In this document: positions 26,791 to 34,040 of the stretch, piece after piece | Numbering within the stretch: the first letter of the stretch is position 1 | Layout of the letters: each line of letters begins with the position of its first letter | DNA from: JAHEEL01 sp963836085 | Lineage (GTDB): Bacteria > Actinomycetota > Acidimicrobiia > Spongiisociales > UBA5794 | Reading direction: 5' to 3' | Assembly: GCA_963836085.1 (NCBI GenBank) | Contig: CAWIHT010000001.1 | Location: 46,157-110,156 of the forward strand | Length of the DNA: 64,000 nucleotides | The notes under the pieces: generated by a model | The model's input: the letters and a program-made list of their open reading frames with translations, nothing else | Database searches by the model: none | What the model was told of the DNA's origin: nothing | Made by a program: the position numbers and the translations under genes

Positions 26791-27648
26791 ATCGACGCTT
26801 ACCGACTCGCCGAGCGCATCGCAGCTGGAGATCACTTCCAGGATCTCACCCGTCCGACCAAGGCGCTCGCAACGAACCATCTGTTTCGCATCTGGCGCGA
26901 CAACGGGAGCGTGCTCCTCAAGGTCTACGGCACGCCGGCTCGTGAGCGTCGCGAGACCCACGCGCTCGAAGCGTTGCGAGGCCGTCCCGGCATCCCCGTC
27001 AAGATCGACGGCGTCGGGACGGAGGACGAGTCCTGGGCTCTCTTCAAGGATCCGGGACAATGGAGCCTCGCGTCGCTGCCCGGCGGCCCGGACGCGGCCA
27101 AACGTGCAGGGGCAATTCTCCAGACGCTGCACGCATCGGACCCGAGCCACATCTCGAATCTGTCGCGCGGCATGGACGCTGAGTGGGTCGACGTGGATCA
27201 TGCCTCGACCATGCGTCGGCTCGCTCGCTACCGCGGACGGGTTGGCATCGACGCCGAACTGTACGCGGATGTCGCAGCCGTGCCGCCACCCGAGGCCTCG
27301 GACCCGCTGCCCGCCCACACCGATCCGACACCGGATCACTTCGTCGTCGACGACGACGGCGAGATGACGCTGATCGACTGGGAATGGGCCACGCTCGCGC
27401 CACCGGAGTGGGATCTCTCCAAGGCGACCTGGCTGGTTGGGTCCCAATCCGGGCCGCTCGCAGCTGAGGCCCTGCAACAGGGCTACGGGCGAATTCTGAG
27501 TCCGATCCAACTCAATCGGTGGATCGTCTACCACGCGGCGATGCGTCTGGTGTACGAAGCCGAGCAGCGGATGTCCGACCACGGCGTCGGCGCCTACGCA
27601 CCGACGGTCGCCGCGCTCCGACAGGCAGGGGAGATCGCCAACCCGTAG
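26791..27648 (+). CDS. aminoglycoside phosphotransferase-like kinase with uncertain start
   Basis: About 285 residues. Kinase-like features are the lysine strand VLLKVYGTPARERRETHALE, the catalytic-loop-like PAHTDPTPDHFVVDDDG and the metal-binding LIDWEWATLAPPEWDLS. This is the APH/choline kinase fold; the substrate is unknown. The first usual start codon is GTG at 26911, which falls just before the lysine strand. The frame is open 40 codons further, with a coherent protein (DAYRLAERIAAGDHFQDLT) and a GGAGG at 26782-26786 placed just before an ATC at 26791. I give that position but a rare start codon is unproven. If GTG is used the protein has 245 residues. Confidence 0.75.
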   Translation: MDAYRLAERIAAGDHFQDLTRPTKALATNHLFRIWRDNGSVLLKVYGTPARERRETHALEALRGRPGIPVKIDGVGTEDESWALFKDPGQWSLASLPGGPDAAKRAGAILQTLHASDPSHISNLSRGMDAEWVDVDHASTMRRLARYRGRVGIDAELYADVAAVPPPEASDPLPAHTDPTPDHFVVDDDGEMTLIDWEWATLAPPEWDLSKATWLVGSQSGPLAAEALQQGYGRILSPIQLNRWIVYHAAMRLVYEAEQRMSDHGVGAYAPTVAALRQAGEIANP

Positions 27649-27740
27649 GAGCGTTGCTGCGCCCGCGTTCCGTTCGAAATACCGGGAGATTTCGCGCTCT
27701 GGTCATAACATCGAGTCGTCGTAGGAGCCAGGAGACTCAG

Positions 27741-27953
27741 ATGTTTGAGATTGCGATCGCGTCGGTGTTCATCGCTGTTGCCTTTGTCGCCGTCGGGACA
27801 TCGTCCCGCACGTCAACGGCGACGCCGGTCATGGAAGTCCAACCCGTCTTCAGTAGGGAAGAAGCGGTTGCGGATCTTCCGTGCCCATGGTGCCTCGCCC
27901 AGACCCGTGAAGACGATGCAGGCTGTTCCGCTTGCGGACAGCCATTCGGATAG
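27741..27953 (+). CDS. small membrane-anchored zinc-ribbon protein
   Basis: 70 residues. An N-terminal membrane segment (FEIAIASVFIAVAFVAVGT) is followed by a linker and a C-terminal zinc ribbon with two CxxC knuckles: CPWC (48-51) and CSAC (62-65). A ribosome binding site (AGGAG) lies 8 bases upstream of the ATG. It follows the phosphotransferase gene on the same strand after 92 bases. The function is unknown; metal binding is inferred from the four cysteines. Confidence 0.7.
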   Translation: MFEIAIASVFIAVAFVAVGTSSRTSTATPVMEVQPVFSREEAVADLPCPWCLAQTREDDAGCSACGQPFG

Positions 27954-27968
27954 TGCCGGCAGCGGCGT

Positions 27969-28817
27969 TCAGGCGGTAGCGGGAGTCATCTCCCGATTCC
28001 GGAAGTCCTCCGCAAGTCCGAGCCTGCGGTACACACGGATCGCGCCCTGGTTGGTGCTGTCAACCCACACCGATGCGGTCGTGGCACCACGGCGTGCAAG
28101 CCATTCGAACCCAGCACTTGCAAGCATCGCTCCGTAGCCACACCCCGCGGAGTTCGGGTCGACGGCCAGCAGATACACCTCGCCGACACCGCTCCCCTCC
28201 GCCTTGGTGACACAGAATCCGACGACGCCGCCTCTCCGAGCCACCGCGACGCCGTCGGGGTCGAACCATGTGGATCTGGACAGCACACCGAACGACTCGC
28301 GCGTCATGGAGGCCTGCTCGGGATGGTCGGCGAACGCCCTGTTGTTGATCGCAACGATCGCATCGACGTCCGCTTCCGTCATCGGCACAATCGAGATTCC
28401 AGAAGAGCGAACCCGGGCGACATCCGCCATCGGCGCGGACATGCGCAGGACGCTCCTGGCCTCGACGTACCCAAGTCTGTTCGCTGCCTCGATCTGCCGG
28501 CTGCGGAACGCCCACAGGGTGTGGTGTTCGCCGTCGGGCACAAGGGCCGCCGAGTTCCTGATCGCCGCCTCCTCCCCCGCTGAACCCCTCCGCCGCGGTG
28601 CCAGAGCCGCTTCCACCGCCCAATGGTCATCGCCGATGTGGTGGGCTGCGACGCCAACGACACAGATGCCCTCGCTGTCTCGCCAAACACCCACCCGGTC
28701 CGACCCGGCGTCGATCATGGCGAGTTTGTTGCCCGAGAGCGGTGGATGGCCATCGACCTCTGCGACCTCCTCGAGGAATCGGTCGATCGCCGCTGCGTCT
28801 GGACGGGTCGGTTGCAT
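27969..28817 (-). CDS. mshD: mycothiol synthase (tandem GNAT acetyltransferase)
   Basis: About 282 residues with two GNAT domains. It matches mycobacterial MshD at several points as I recall that sequence: AINNRAFADHPEQ, WFDPDGV, GVGEVYLLAVDP, and the acetyl-CoA loop SAGCGYGAMLAS. MshD acetylates the cysteine of Cys-GlcN-Ins in the last step of mycothiol synthesis, so the organism probably uses mycothiol as its main thiol. The N-terminal domain is more degenerate, as usual. The start is uncertain: ATG at 28838 or 28817, neither with a clear ribosome site. It converges on the zinc-ribbon gene and is divergent from the patatin gene. Confidence 0.83.
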   Translation of the reverse strand: MQPTRPDAAAIDRFLEEVAEVDGHPPLSGNKLAMIDAGSDRVGVWRDSEGICVVGVAAHHIGDDHWAVEAALAPRRRGSAGEEAAIRNSAALVPDGEHHTLWAFRSRQIEAANRLGYVEARSVLRMSAPMADVARVRSSGISIVPMTEADVDAIVAINNRAFADHPEQASMTRESFGVLSRSTWFDPDGVAVARRGGVVGFCVTKAEGSGVGEVYLLAVDPNSAGCGYGAMLASAGFEWLARRGATTASVWVDSTNQGAIRVYRRLGLAEDFRNREMTPATA

Positions 28818-28870
28818 GACGCCACGATACGGTCGCATGGACGTCGCGGCGAACGTCGTATCCTCTGCGC

Positions 28871-29827
28871 ATGAGTTCGGTAGGTCTCGTCCTCGGTGGT
28901 GGTGGAATCACGGGCGCCTCGTATCACTTCGGCACGCTCTTTGCTCTGCAGATGGCGACCGGATGGAATGCCACGAGCGCCGATGTCGTGATCGGCACAT
29001 CCTCCGGCTCGTTCATCGCTGCACTCGTGCGAGGCGGGGCTCTCAACCTCGACACGATGGTCGGAGAATCTCGACACGACGACGAGGTCGTCGAATGGCT
29101 CTCCGGCAACGTCTACCAGCGGATCCGGCCGCGCGGACTCCTGCGATGGGTTAAGCAAGGACTGGTACCGAGCATCACGCGCCCCGGCCTCGGTGTCGTG
29201 CTCGGCAGCCCCGGCATCTATTCCACCGACGCTCTCGTCGGCTGGGTCGAGAAGAGCCTCGGCGACCTTGCCGACGGCTGGCCGGAACTCCCAACCGTCA
29301 TCGTGGCCTACGACCTGGACAGCAGGACCCGCGTGCCGTTCGGCACCGAAGCCGCACCGGTCGTTTCGCTCAAACAGGCAGTCGCTGCCTCGAGCGCCGT
29401 GCCGTTCGTCTATGAACCCGTGACGATTGACGGCCGCACGTATGCCGACGGCGGCGTAGCGTCCGGGACCAGCGTTGACCTCCTGCTCGCGAATCCCGAG
29501 CCACTCGATCTTGTCATCGTCGTCGCACCAATGGCTGCGACCGATACCCGCCTTGGTGGACGGTTCTATGAAGACCTCCTCGACCGGGCCGGCCGCACGG
29601 CTCTCGCCTCCGAGATGGCACGCCTGAAGCGACAGTGGCCCGAGACTGATGTGCTGGTGTTGCGACCGGATGAGCGCGTCCTCGAGATCTCCCGCCCGAA
29701 TCCGATGTCGGTCGAAGCCGCCGTTCCCTCCTTCCTCGCAACACTCCGCTCGATGCGTGACGAACTTGCTCACCCGTCGACCTGGGAGATTCTCGAGCGT
29801 CACATCGTGGATCACGTTCCCGCCTAG
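28871..29827 (+). CDS. patatin-like phospholipase
   Basis: 318 residues. An oxyanion glycine loop (VLGGGGITGASYHFG) lies near the N-terminus, the nucleophile motif GTSSGS (GxSxG) at about residues 46-50, and the catalytic Asp in YADGGVASG, the Ser-Asp dyad of patatin-like lipid acyl hydrolases. No signal peptide is evident. It is divergent from mshD with a gap of about 50 bases. The lipid substrate is unknown. Confidence 0.88.
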   Translation: MSSVGLVLGGGGITGASYHFGTLFALQMATGWNATSADVVIGTSSGSFIAALVRGGALNLDTMVGESRHDDEVVEWLSGNVYQRIRPRGLLRWVKQGLVPSITRPGLGVVLGSPGIYSTDALVGWVEKSLGDLADGWPELPTVIVAYDLDSRTRVPFGTEAAPVVSLKQAVAASSAVPFVYEPVTIDGRTYADGGVASGTSVDLLLANPEPLDLVIVVAPMAATDTRLGGRFYEDLLDRAGRTALASEMARLKRQWPETDVLVLRPDERVLEISRPNPMSVEAAVPSFLATLRSMRDELAHPSTWEILERHIVDHVPA

Positions 29828-29860
29828 CAACTGATCCGTTCGGCAGGTAGGAACTCCAGC

Positions 29861-30022
29861 ATGTCGGAATCTGAGAGCCCTTCGCTTGCGTCCGCATCCA
29901 ACTTCAACTCGCGCCTCGAGTCGATCGCATCGATCGTGCTGGCGGTCGCCGCTGTGCTGACCGCGTTGGCGGGGTTTGAAGCGGCCGCGGAAGGCGGCAA
30001 CCGTCAAGCCAGTTCTCGATAG
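29861..30022 (+). pseudogene. N-terminal remnant of a membrane protein (53 codons)
   Basis: A short frame follows the patatin gene with a fair ribosome site (TAGGAACT). It encodes a polar N-terminus and one hydrophobic segment (IASIVLAVAAVLTALAGFEA) and then stops. From memory, longer bacterial membrane proteins begin in the same way and continue with several more segments; the rest is missing here and the tyrosine phenol-lyase gene ends 12 bases later on the other strand. Truncation is therefore my reading, not proven. It might instead be a real small membrane protein. Confidence 0.4.
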
Positions 30023-30033
30023 AGCCGCCTCCC

Positions 30034-31542
30034 CTACGGAATCGCCTCGCCGTCAACATCATCGGCATCGTCGGCATCGTCATCGGTCCACTCATCCTGC
30101 TCAGCCTCCCCATCATGAACGGGGCCGGTCGAAGACGTCGGTCGAGAGCGAAGGAGAACGCGCTCGTCGATCTCTTCGAACCTGGCCTGGAAGAACCGCA
30201 AGGAGTCAGGTTCATAGGTGAAGCGGAGGCCGGTGACGTCCTCGGGGTGTTTGCAGACTTCGACGACTGATTCCGCGGTCACATCCATGTGCGATTGGGT
30301 GTACACCCGGCGAGGAATCGTGAGCCGGACCAGTTCGAGATTCGGGTACCGGTTCTCCCCCGTCTCGGGGTCCCGCCCGGCAGACACAGCGCCCCGCTCC
30401 ATGCCACGCACCCCGGAATCCCGGTAGATCGCTGCGGTGAGCGCCTGGGCCGGGAAGTGACCCTGGGGCATGTGGCTGAGGATCGCGCTCGCGTTGAGGA
30501 ATACTCCGTGACCGCCGATCGGCCGGATCACCGGGATGCCGGAGGCGATGAGCTTCTCGCCGAGGTACTCGACCTGGCCGACGCGGGCCCGCACGTGATC
30601 GTCGGTAGCCACCATCTCTCGGATGCCCTCTGCCAGCGCCTCCATATCGCGACCGGACATGCCACCGTAGGTGTGGAGCCCTTCGAAGGCGACGAGGAGC
30701 GCCCGAGCCTGGCGGGCGAGGTCGGGATCCCGGAGTGCGAGGAAGCCTCCGATGTTGACGAGGTTGTCCTTCTTGGACGACACCGTGGCGCCATCGGAAT
30801 AGGACGCGATCTCGCGCACGATCTCGGCGACCGACCGATCGGCGTAGCCCGCTTCTCGCTGCTGGATGAAGTAGGCGTTCTCAAGCGCCCGAGTGGCATC
30901 GAGCATGACGCGGATGTCGTTGGCGCGGCAGTACTCGTAGACCTCGCGAATGTTCGCCATCGAGGCCGGTTGCCCGCCGGCCATGTTCACGTTGGTCTCA
31001 AACGAGACGTAGGGAATTCGGTCGGCCCCGTACTCGTCGACGACCGCCCGGAGTTTGTCAAGATCGACATTCCCCTTGAACGGGAACTCGCTCGCCGGGT
31101 CGTGTGCTTCGTCGATGATCACGTCCACGAACAGACCGCCGGCGTATTCCTGATGGAATCGCGTCGTCGTGAAGTACATGTTGCCGGGGATCACGTCGCC
31201 CGGCTTGATCAGGATCTGGCTGAGCAGGTGCTCGGCGCCTCTCCCCTGGTGGGTTGGGATGAGTTCCTCGTACCCGTACACGTCGTACACCGCGTCGACG
31301 AGGCGGTAGAAGCTGTCAGCGCCGGCGTACGACTCGTCGCCGATCATCATGGCCGACCATTGCCGGTCGGACATTGCGGACGTGCCGGAGTCCGTGAGGA
31401 GGTCGATGTACACGTCGGCCGATTTGAGGAGGAACGTGTTGAACCCGGCTTCGTGGATGGCCCGTTCACGATCGTCGCGCGTCGTCATCGTGATGGGCTC
31501 GACCATCTTGATCTTCCAAGGCTCGGCCCAGCTTCGCGTCAT
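30034..31542 (-). CDS. tpl: tyrosine phenol-lyase-like PLP enzyme (beta-eliminating lyase)
   Basis: 502 residues. It belongs to the tryptophanase/tyrosine phenol-lyase family of PLP enzymes. The PLP lysine is Lys257 in VSSKKDNLVNIGG, the same number as in Citrobacter TPL. Several segments follow TPL rather than tryptophanase: NTFLLKSADVYIDLLTDSG, NMYFTTTRFHQ and SGVRGMERGAVSAGR. The Arg at 383 aligns with TPL Arg381, where tryptophanase has a non-polar residue. The predicted reaction is L-tyrosine to phenol, pyruvate and ammonia. A 40-residue C-terminal tail rich in Asp and Glu (DEWTDDDADDADDVDGE) is not part of the family core. It lies 14 bases downstream of the Cys/Met lyase gene. Substrate is inferred. 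Confidence 0.85.
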   Translation of the reverse strand: MTRSWAEPWKIKMVEPITMTTRDDRERAIHEAGFNTFLLKSADVYIDLLTDSGTSAMSDRQWSAMMIGDESYAGADSFYRLVDAVYDVYGYEELIPTHQGRGAEHLLSQILIKPGDVIPGNMYFTTTRFHQEYAGGLFVDVIIDEAHDPASEFPFKGNVDLDKLRAVVDEYGADRIPYVSFETNVNMAGGQPASMANIREVYEYCRANDIRVMLDATRALENAYFIQQREAGYADRSVAEIVREIASYSDGATVSSKKDNLVNIGGFLALRDPDLARQARALLVAFEGLHTYGGMSGRDMEALAEGIREMVATDDHVRARVGQVEYLGEKLIASGIPVIRPIGGHGVFLNASAILSHMPQGHFPAQALTAAIYRDSGVRGMERGAVSAGRDPETGENRYPNLELVRLTIPRRVYTQSHMDVTAESVVEVCKHPEDVTGLRFTYEPDSLRFFQARFEEIDERVLLRSRPTSSTGPVHDGEAEQDEWTDDDADDADDVDGEAIP

Positions 31543-31556
31543 TGCCTGTCCTTTCG

Positions 31557-32831
31557 TCAGATCGCGTCGAGCGCGTTTGAAATGTCGTGGATCAGATCGT
31601 CGGGGTTCTCGACGCCGATCGAGAAGCGCACGAGTGAGCCGTTCACCCGCAGCTTCTTCTTCTCGTCGGCATCAACCCCGCTGTGCGTCATCGTGGCCGG
31701 ATGCTCGACCAGCGTCTCGGTGCTCCCGAGGCTGACAGCGATATGGATGAGGCTCAGTGCGTCGATGAAGCGGAACGCCTCTTCCTCGCCGCCGTCGATC
31801 CAGAACGAGATCATCGCTCCCGGGCCTTCTGCCTGCTCCTGGTAGATGTCGTAGCCGGGGTCGCCCTCTCGCAACAACCCGAGGTAGTTGACGTCGACCA
31901 CCTTGGGGTGTGTCACAAGGAACGCTGCGATCGTCTCGGCTGATGCGGTCTCTCGCCGCATTCGGAGGTCGAGGGTCTCGAGACTTCGCATCATCAACCA
32001 GGAGTTCATCGGCGTGGCCATGCTGCCGAGCACGGTCCGCATGCCGGCGACCTTGCCCATCTGCGGTGCGTTCCCCAAGACGGCACCGGCGATGAGATCG
32101 GAGTGGCCGCCGATGTATTTGGTCGCCGAGTAGATGACGAGGTCTGCACCGTGGCGGAGCGGGTGCTGCCAGAGCGGGCCGAGGAACGTGTTGTCGACGG
32201 CCACCGGAACGTGGTCACCGGGGGTGGCGTGGCGGTCCGCGAGGCGACGCGCCATCGCGATGCTGAAGAGGTCGTTCGTCGGGTTGGCCGGTGTCTCCAT
32301 GAGGATCGCACCGAGACGACGGCCATCGAGCGCGGCATCAAGGAGTGCGTCGACATCGGCTTCCGACATCCCCGGCTCCCACTCGATGGAGCGGATTCCG
32401 AACTCTGGCAAGAGGTCCCGCACAAAGTGATCGGTACCTCCATAGACCGGCGCCGTGTGCAACAGCACATCTCCCGGCCGGACAAACGCAAGGATGGTCG
32501 TGGTGATCGCCGCCATGCCGGAAGCGAATACGAGGCCCCGTTCCGCTCCGTCCCACAGGGCGAGGCGATTCTCGAGGATCTCGAGATCTGGATTGTTGAG
32601 GCGGCTGTAGATGAGGCCCAGCTTCTCCCCCGGTTCGGCGTCAACCGACCCCTCGGCGAGGGCGAAGAAGCGTTTCCCTTCAGCCGCCGATTCGAACACG
32701 AACGTCGAGGTCTGGAAGATCGGACTCTTGATGGCACCTTCCGACCACTCTGGTCGGTAGCCGTAGCTCATCATCAGCGTCTCGGGCGAGAGTTTCCGCC
32801 CCGCAATCGTGTCGTCGTACTCGTCCCGCAC
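31557..32831 (-). CDS. cystathionine gamma-synthase/methionine gamma-lyase family PLP enzyme
   Basis: 424 residues from a GTG at 32831 that has a strong ribosome site (GGAAGGAAG) upstream; a longer frame exists but lacks one. The fold type I PLP motifs are FASGMAAITTTILAF, VAVDNTFLGPLWQHPL and the PLP lysine in IYSATKYIGGHSDLIAG. The C-terminal region HIAVSLGSTETLVEHPATMTH is typical. Whether it is a methionine gamma-lyase, cystathionine enzyme or another sulfur amino acid lyase cannot be decided here. It is followed by the TPL-like gene and is divergent from an Lrp regulator, suggesting an amino-acid catabolic operon. Confidence 0.87.
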   Translation of the reverse strand: MRDEYDDTIAGRKLSPETLMMSYGYRPEWSEGAIKSPIFQTSTFVFESAAEGKRFFALAEGSVDAEPGEKLGLIYSRLNNPDLEILENRLALWDGAERGLVFASGMAAITTTILAFVRPGDVLLHTAPVYGGTDHFVRDLLPEFGIRSIEWEPGMSEADVDALLDAALDGRRLGAILMETPANPTNDLFSIAMARRLADRHATPGDHVPVAVDNTFLGPLWQHPLRHGADLVIYSATKYIGGHSDLIAGAVLGNAPQMGKVAGMRTVLGSMATPMNSWLMMRSLETLDLRMRRETASAETIAAFLVTHPKVVDVNYLGLLREGDPGYDIYQEQAEGPGAMISFWIDGGEEEAFRFIDALSLIHIAVSLGSTETLVEHPATMTHSGVDADEKKKLRVNGSLVRFSIGVENPDDLIHDISNALDAI

Positions 32832-32896
32832 CGTGTCTTCCTTCCGTGCGCTGTACGTCGATACGAGGGATTCCCCGTACGGACCGCCTATCTGTG

Positions 32897-32911
32897 ACCC
32901 CATTGTGGGGT
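32897..32911. promoter_or_regulatory. palindrome ACCCCA-TTG-TGGGGT between the lyase operon and lrp
   Basis: A perfect 6-base inverted repeat with a 3-base spacer sits in the 132-base divergent region, 66 bases before the lyase start and 53 before the lrp start. Lrp/AsnC proteins usually bind short palindromes near their own and target promoters, so this is a candidate operator. Binding is an inference. Confidence 0.45.
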
Positions 32912-32963
32912 ATCCTTCCCTTCCTGACCAGTGAGGCCGAAGAGAATTCGTCGAAAGGCTGAA

Positions 32964-33437
32964 ATGTCAACGCTCGACCGCACGGATCACGCCATCATCG
33001 CCATCCTTCAGCAGAATGCGCGGCTCTCCAACAAGGAACTCGCCGCCCGAGCAGGGATCGCACCATCGACATGCTCAGAGCGAATGCGCCGTCTCGAAAC
33101 CGACGGGGTCTTCACGGGGTTCCACGCGAAAGTCGAACCCAGCGCGCTCGGTATCGGTCTTCAAGCCATGATCGCCGTCCGCCTCCGCCGCCACGCGGCC
33201 GAAGAGGTCGATGCCTTCCGACAGCACGCCGCTTCGATGCCGGAGGTGATCAGCATCTCCCATGTCACGGGACCAAACGACTTCCTCGCCCACGTCGTCG
33301 TCCGCGACGCGAACCACTTGCGAGATCTGGCGGTGAGTGGCTTCACCACGATGAGAGAAGTCGACCACATCGAGACCGCCCTCATCTTCGAACACATTGC
33401 GAAGGGAACGCTGCCTGACCTCACCGCAGAGGGGTGA
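32964..33437 (+). CDS. Lrp/AsnC family transcriptional regulator
   Basis: 157 residues. An N-terminal helix-turn-helix (LDRTDHAIIAILQQNARLSN, ELAARAGIAPSTCSERMRRLE) is followed by a C-terminal RAM ligand-binding domain (AMIAVRLRRHAAEEVDAF, VTGPNDFLAHVVVRDANHL). Start at the ATG of MSTLDRTD, with GAAAGG upstream. It is divergent from the Cys/Met lyase and TPL-like genes and most likely controls them in response to an amino acid such as tyrosine or methionine (inference from position). Confidence 0.92.
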   Translation: MSTLDRTDHAIIAILQQNARLSNKELAARAGIAPSTCSERMRRLETDGVFTGFHAKVEPSALGIGLQAMIAVRLRRHAAEEVDAFRQHAASMPEVISISHVTGPNDFLAHVVVRDANHLRDLAVSGFTTMREVDHIETALIFEHIAKGTLPDLTAEG

Positions 33438-33444
33438 GGTCCGA

Positions 33445-33543
33445 CGCCAGTCGCCAGTCCCCGGCGTCCAGTCAGGACGCGAACAAAGCACAGCGTGATG
33501 CGAATAGGTCCGGGGCTTTCGGGCTGGTGTCTGGCGACTGGCG
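33445..33543. repeat. 13-base inverted repeat between convergent lrp and response-regulator genes
   Basis: CGCCAGTCGCCAG at 33445-33457 is repeated in perfect inverted form as CTGGCGACTGGCG at 33531-33543, with 73 bases between. The whole element fits within the gap between the stop codons of the two converging genes. The loop is long for an intrinsic terminator and there is no T-run; a bidirectional stop or a small mobile-element footprint are both possible. Confidence 0.55.
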
Positions 33544-33548
33544 AACTT

Positions 33549-34040
33549 CTACCGGTCGTAGCCTCGTGCGGCGATGATGGACATCAGCTTTGCGCCGTTG
33601 AGGATCGGGACATACGGCAGCAGGTCGTCGACCCATCTCGATACGTACTCCGTGAGTTGTTCACGGACGATGTCTTGGAGATCAGCTTCTTCCCACGGTT
33701 TTGCGATGTAGTGATCGAGGTCGGCATCGTTGACCGCGCGAATCGTGTCTTCAAGCCCGGCCTGGCCGGTGACGAGAACCTTTCGGGCCGGGTTCGTCGC
33801 CTTGTCCTCGTTGAGTTCGATGAGGAAGTCCACCCCGTGAACGCCGGGGAGCAGGTGGTCACAGAGGACGAGGGCTACCCGCTGTCCCGCGTCGTTGAGG
33901 CTCTGCAACGCCGCGTGGGCGTCGTCCACGTCTTCGGCCGCCTCGATTCGGAACTGTCCTTCGAAGGGTTCGATGTCACGAATCAACGCGTCGCGTACCT
34001 CGGGCTCATCCTCGACGATGAGGATCGCGAGTTCGGTCAT
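33549..34040 (-). CDS. response regulator with receiver domain and short C-terminal segment
   Basis: 163 residues. The receiver domain covers about residues 5-125, with acidic pocket EDE (10-12), phospho-acceptor Asp61 (LVLCDHLLPG), Thr in VLVTGQ and Lys114 in YIAKPW. The last 40 residues (YVSRWVDDLLPYVPIL and beyond) show no DNA-binding or enzymatic motif. The start at 34040 overlaps the histidine kinase stop by four bases. It is the partner of the kinase upstream; the output is unknown. Confidence 0.9.
   Translation of the reverse strand: MTELAILIVEDEPEVRDALIRDIEPFEGQFRIEAAEDVDDAHAALQSLNDAGQRVALVLCDHLLPGVHGVDFLIELNEDKATNPARKVLVTGQAGLEDTIRAVNDADLDHYIAKPWEEADLQDIVREQLTEYVSRWVDDLLPYVPILNGAKLMSIIAARGYDR

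Noticed and set aside
30034..31542. Naming this gene tryptophanase
   Set aside because: Key segments and the Arg at the TPL Arg381 position fit tyrosine phenol-lyase better, though activity is untested.
30289..31845. 518-codon plus-strand open frame opposite the tyrosine phenol-lyase gene
   Set aside because: Antisense shadow; the minus-strand protein has a full set of conserved motifs.
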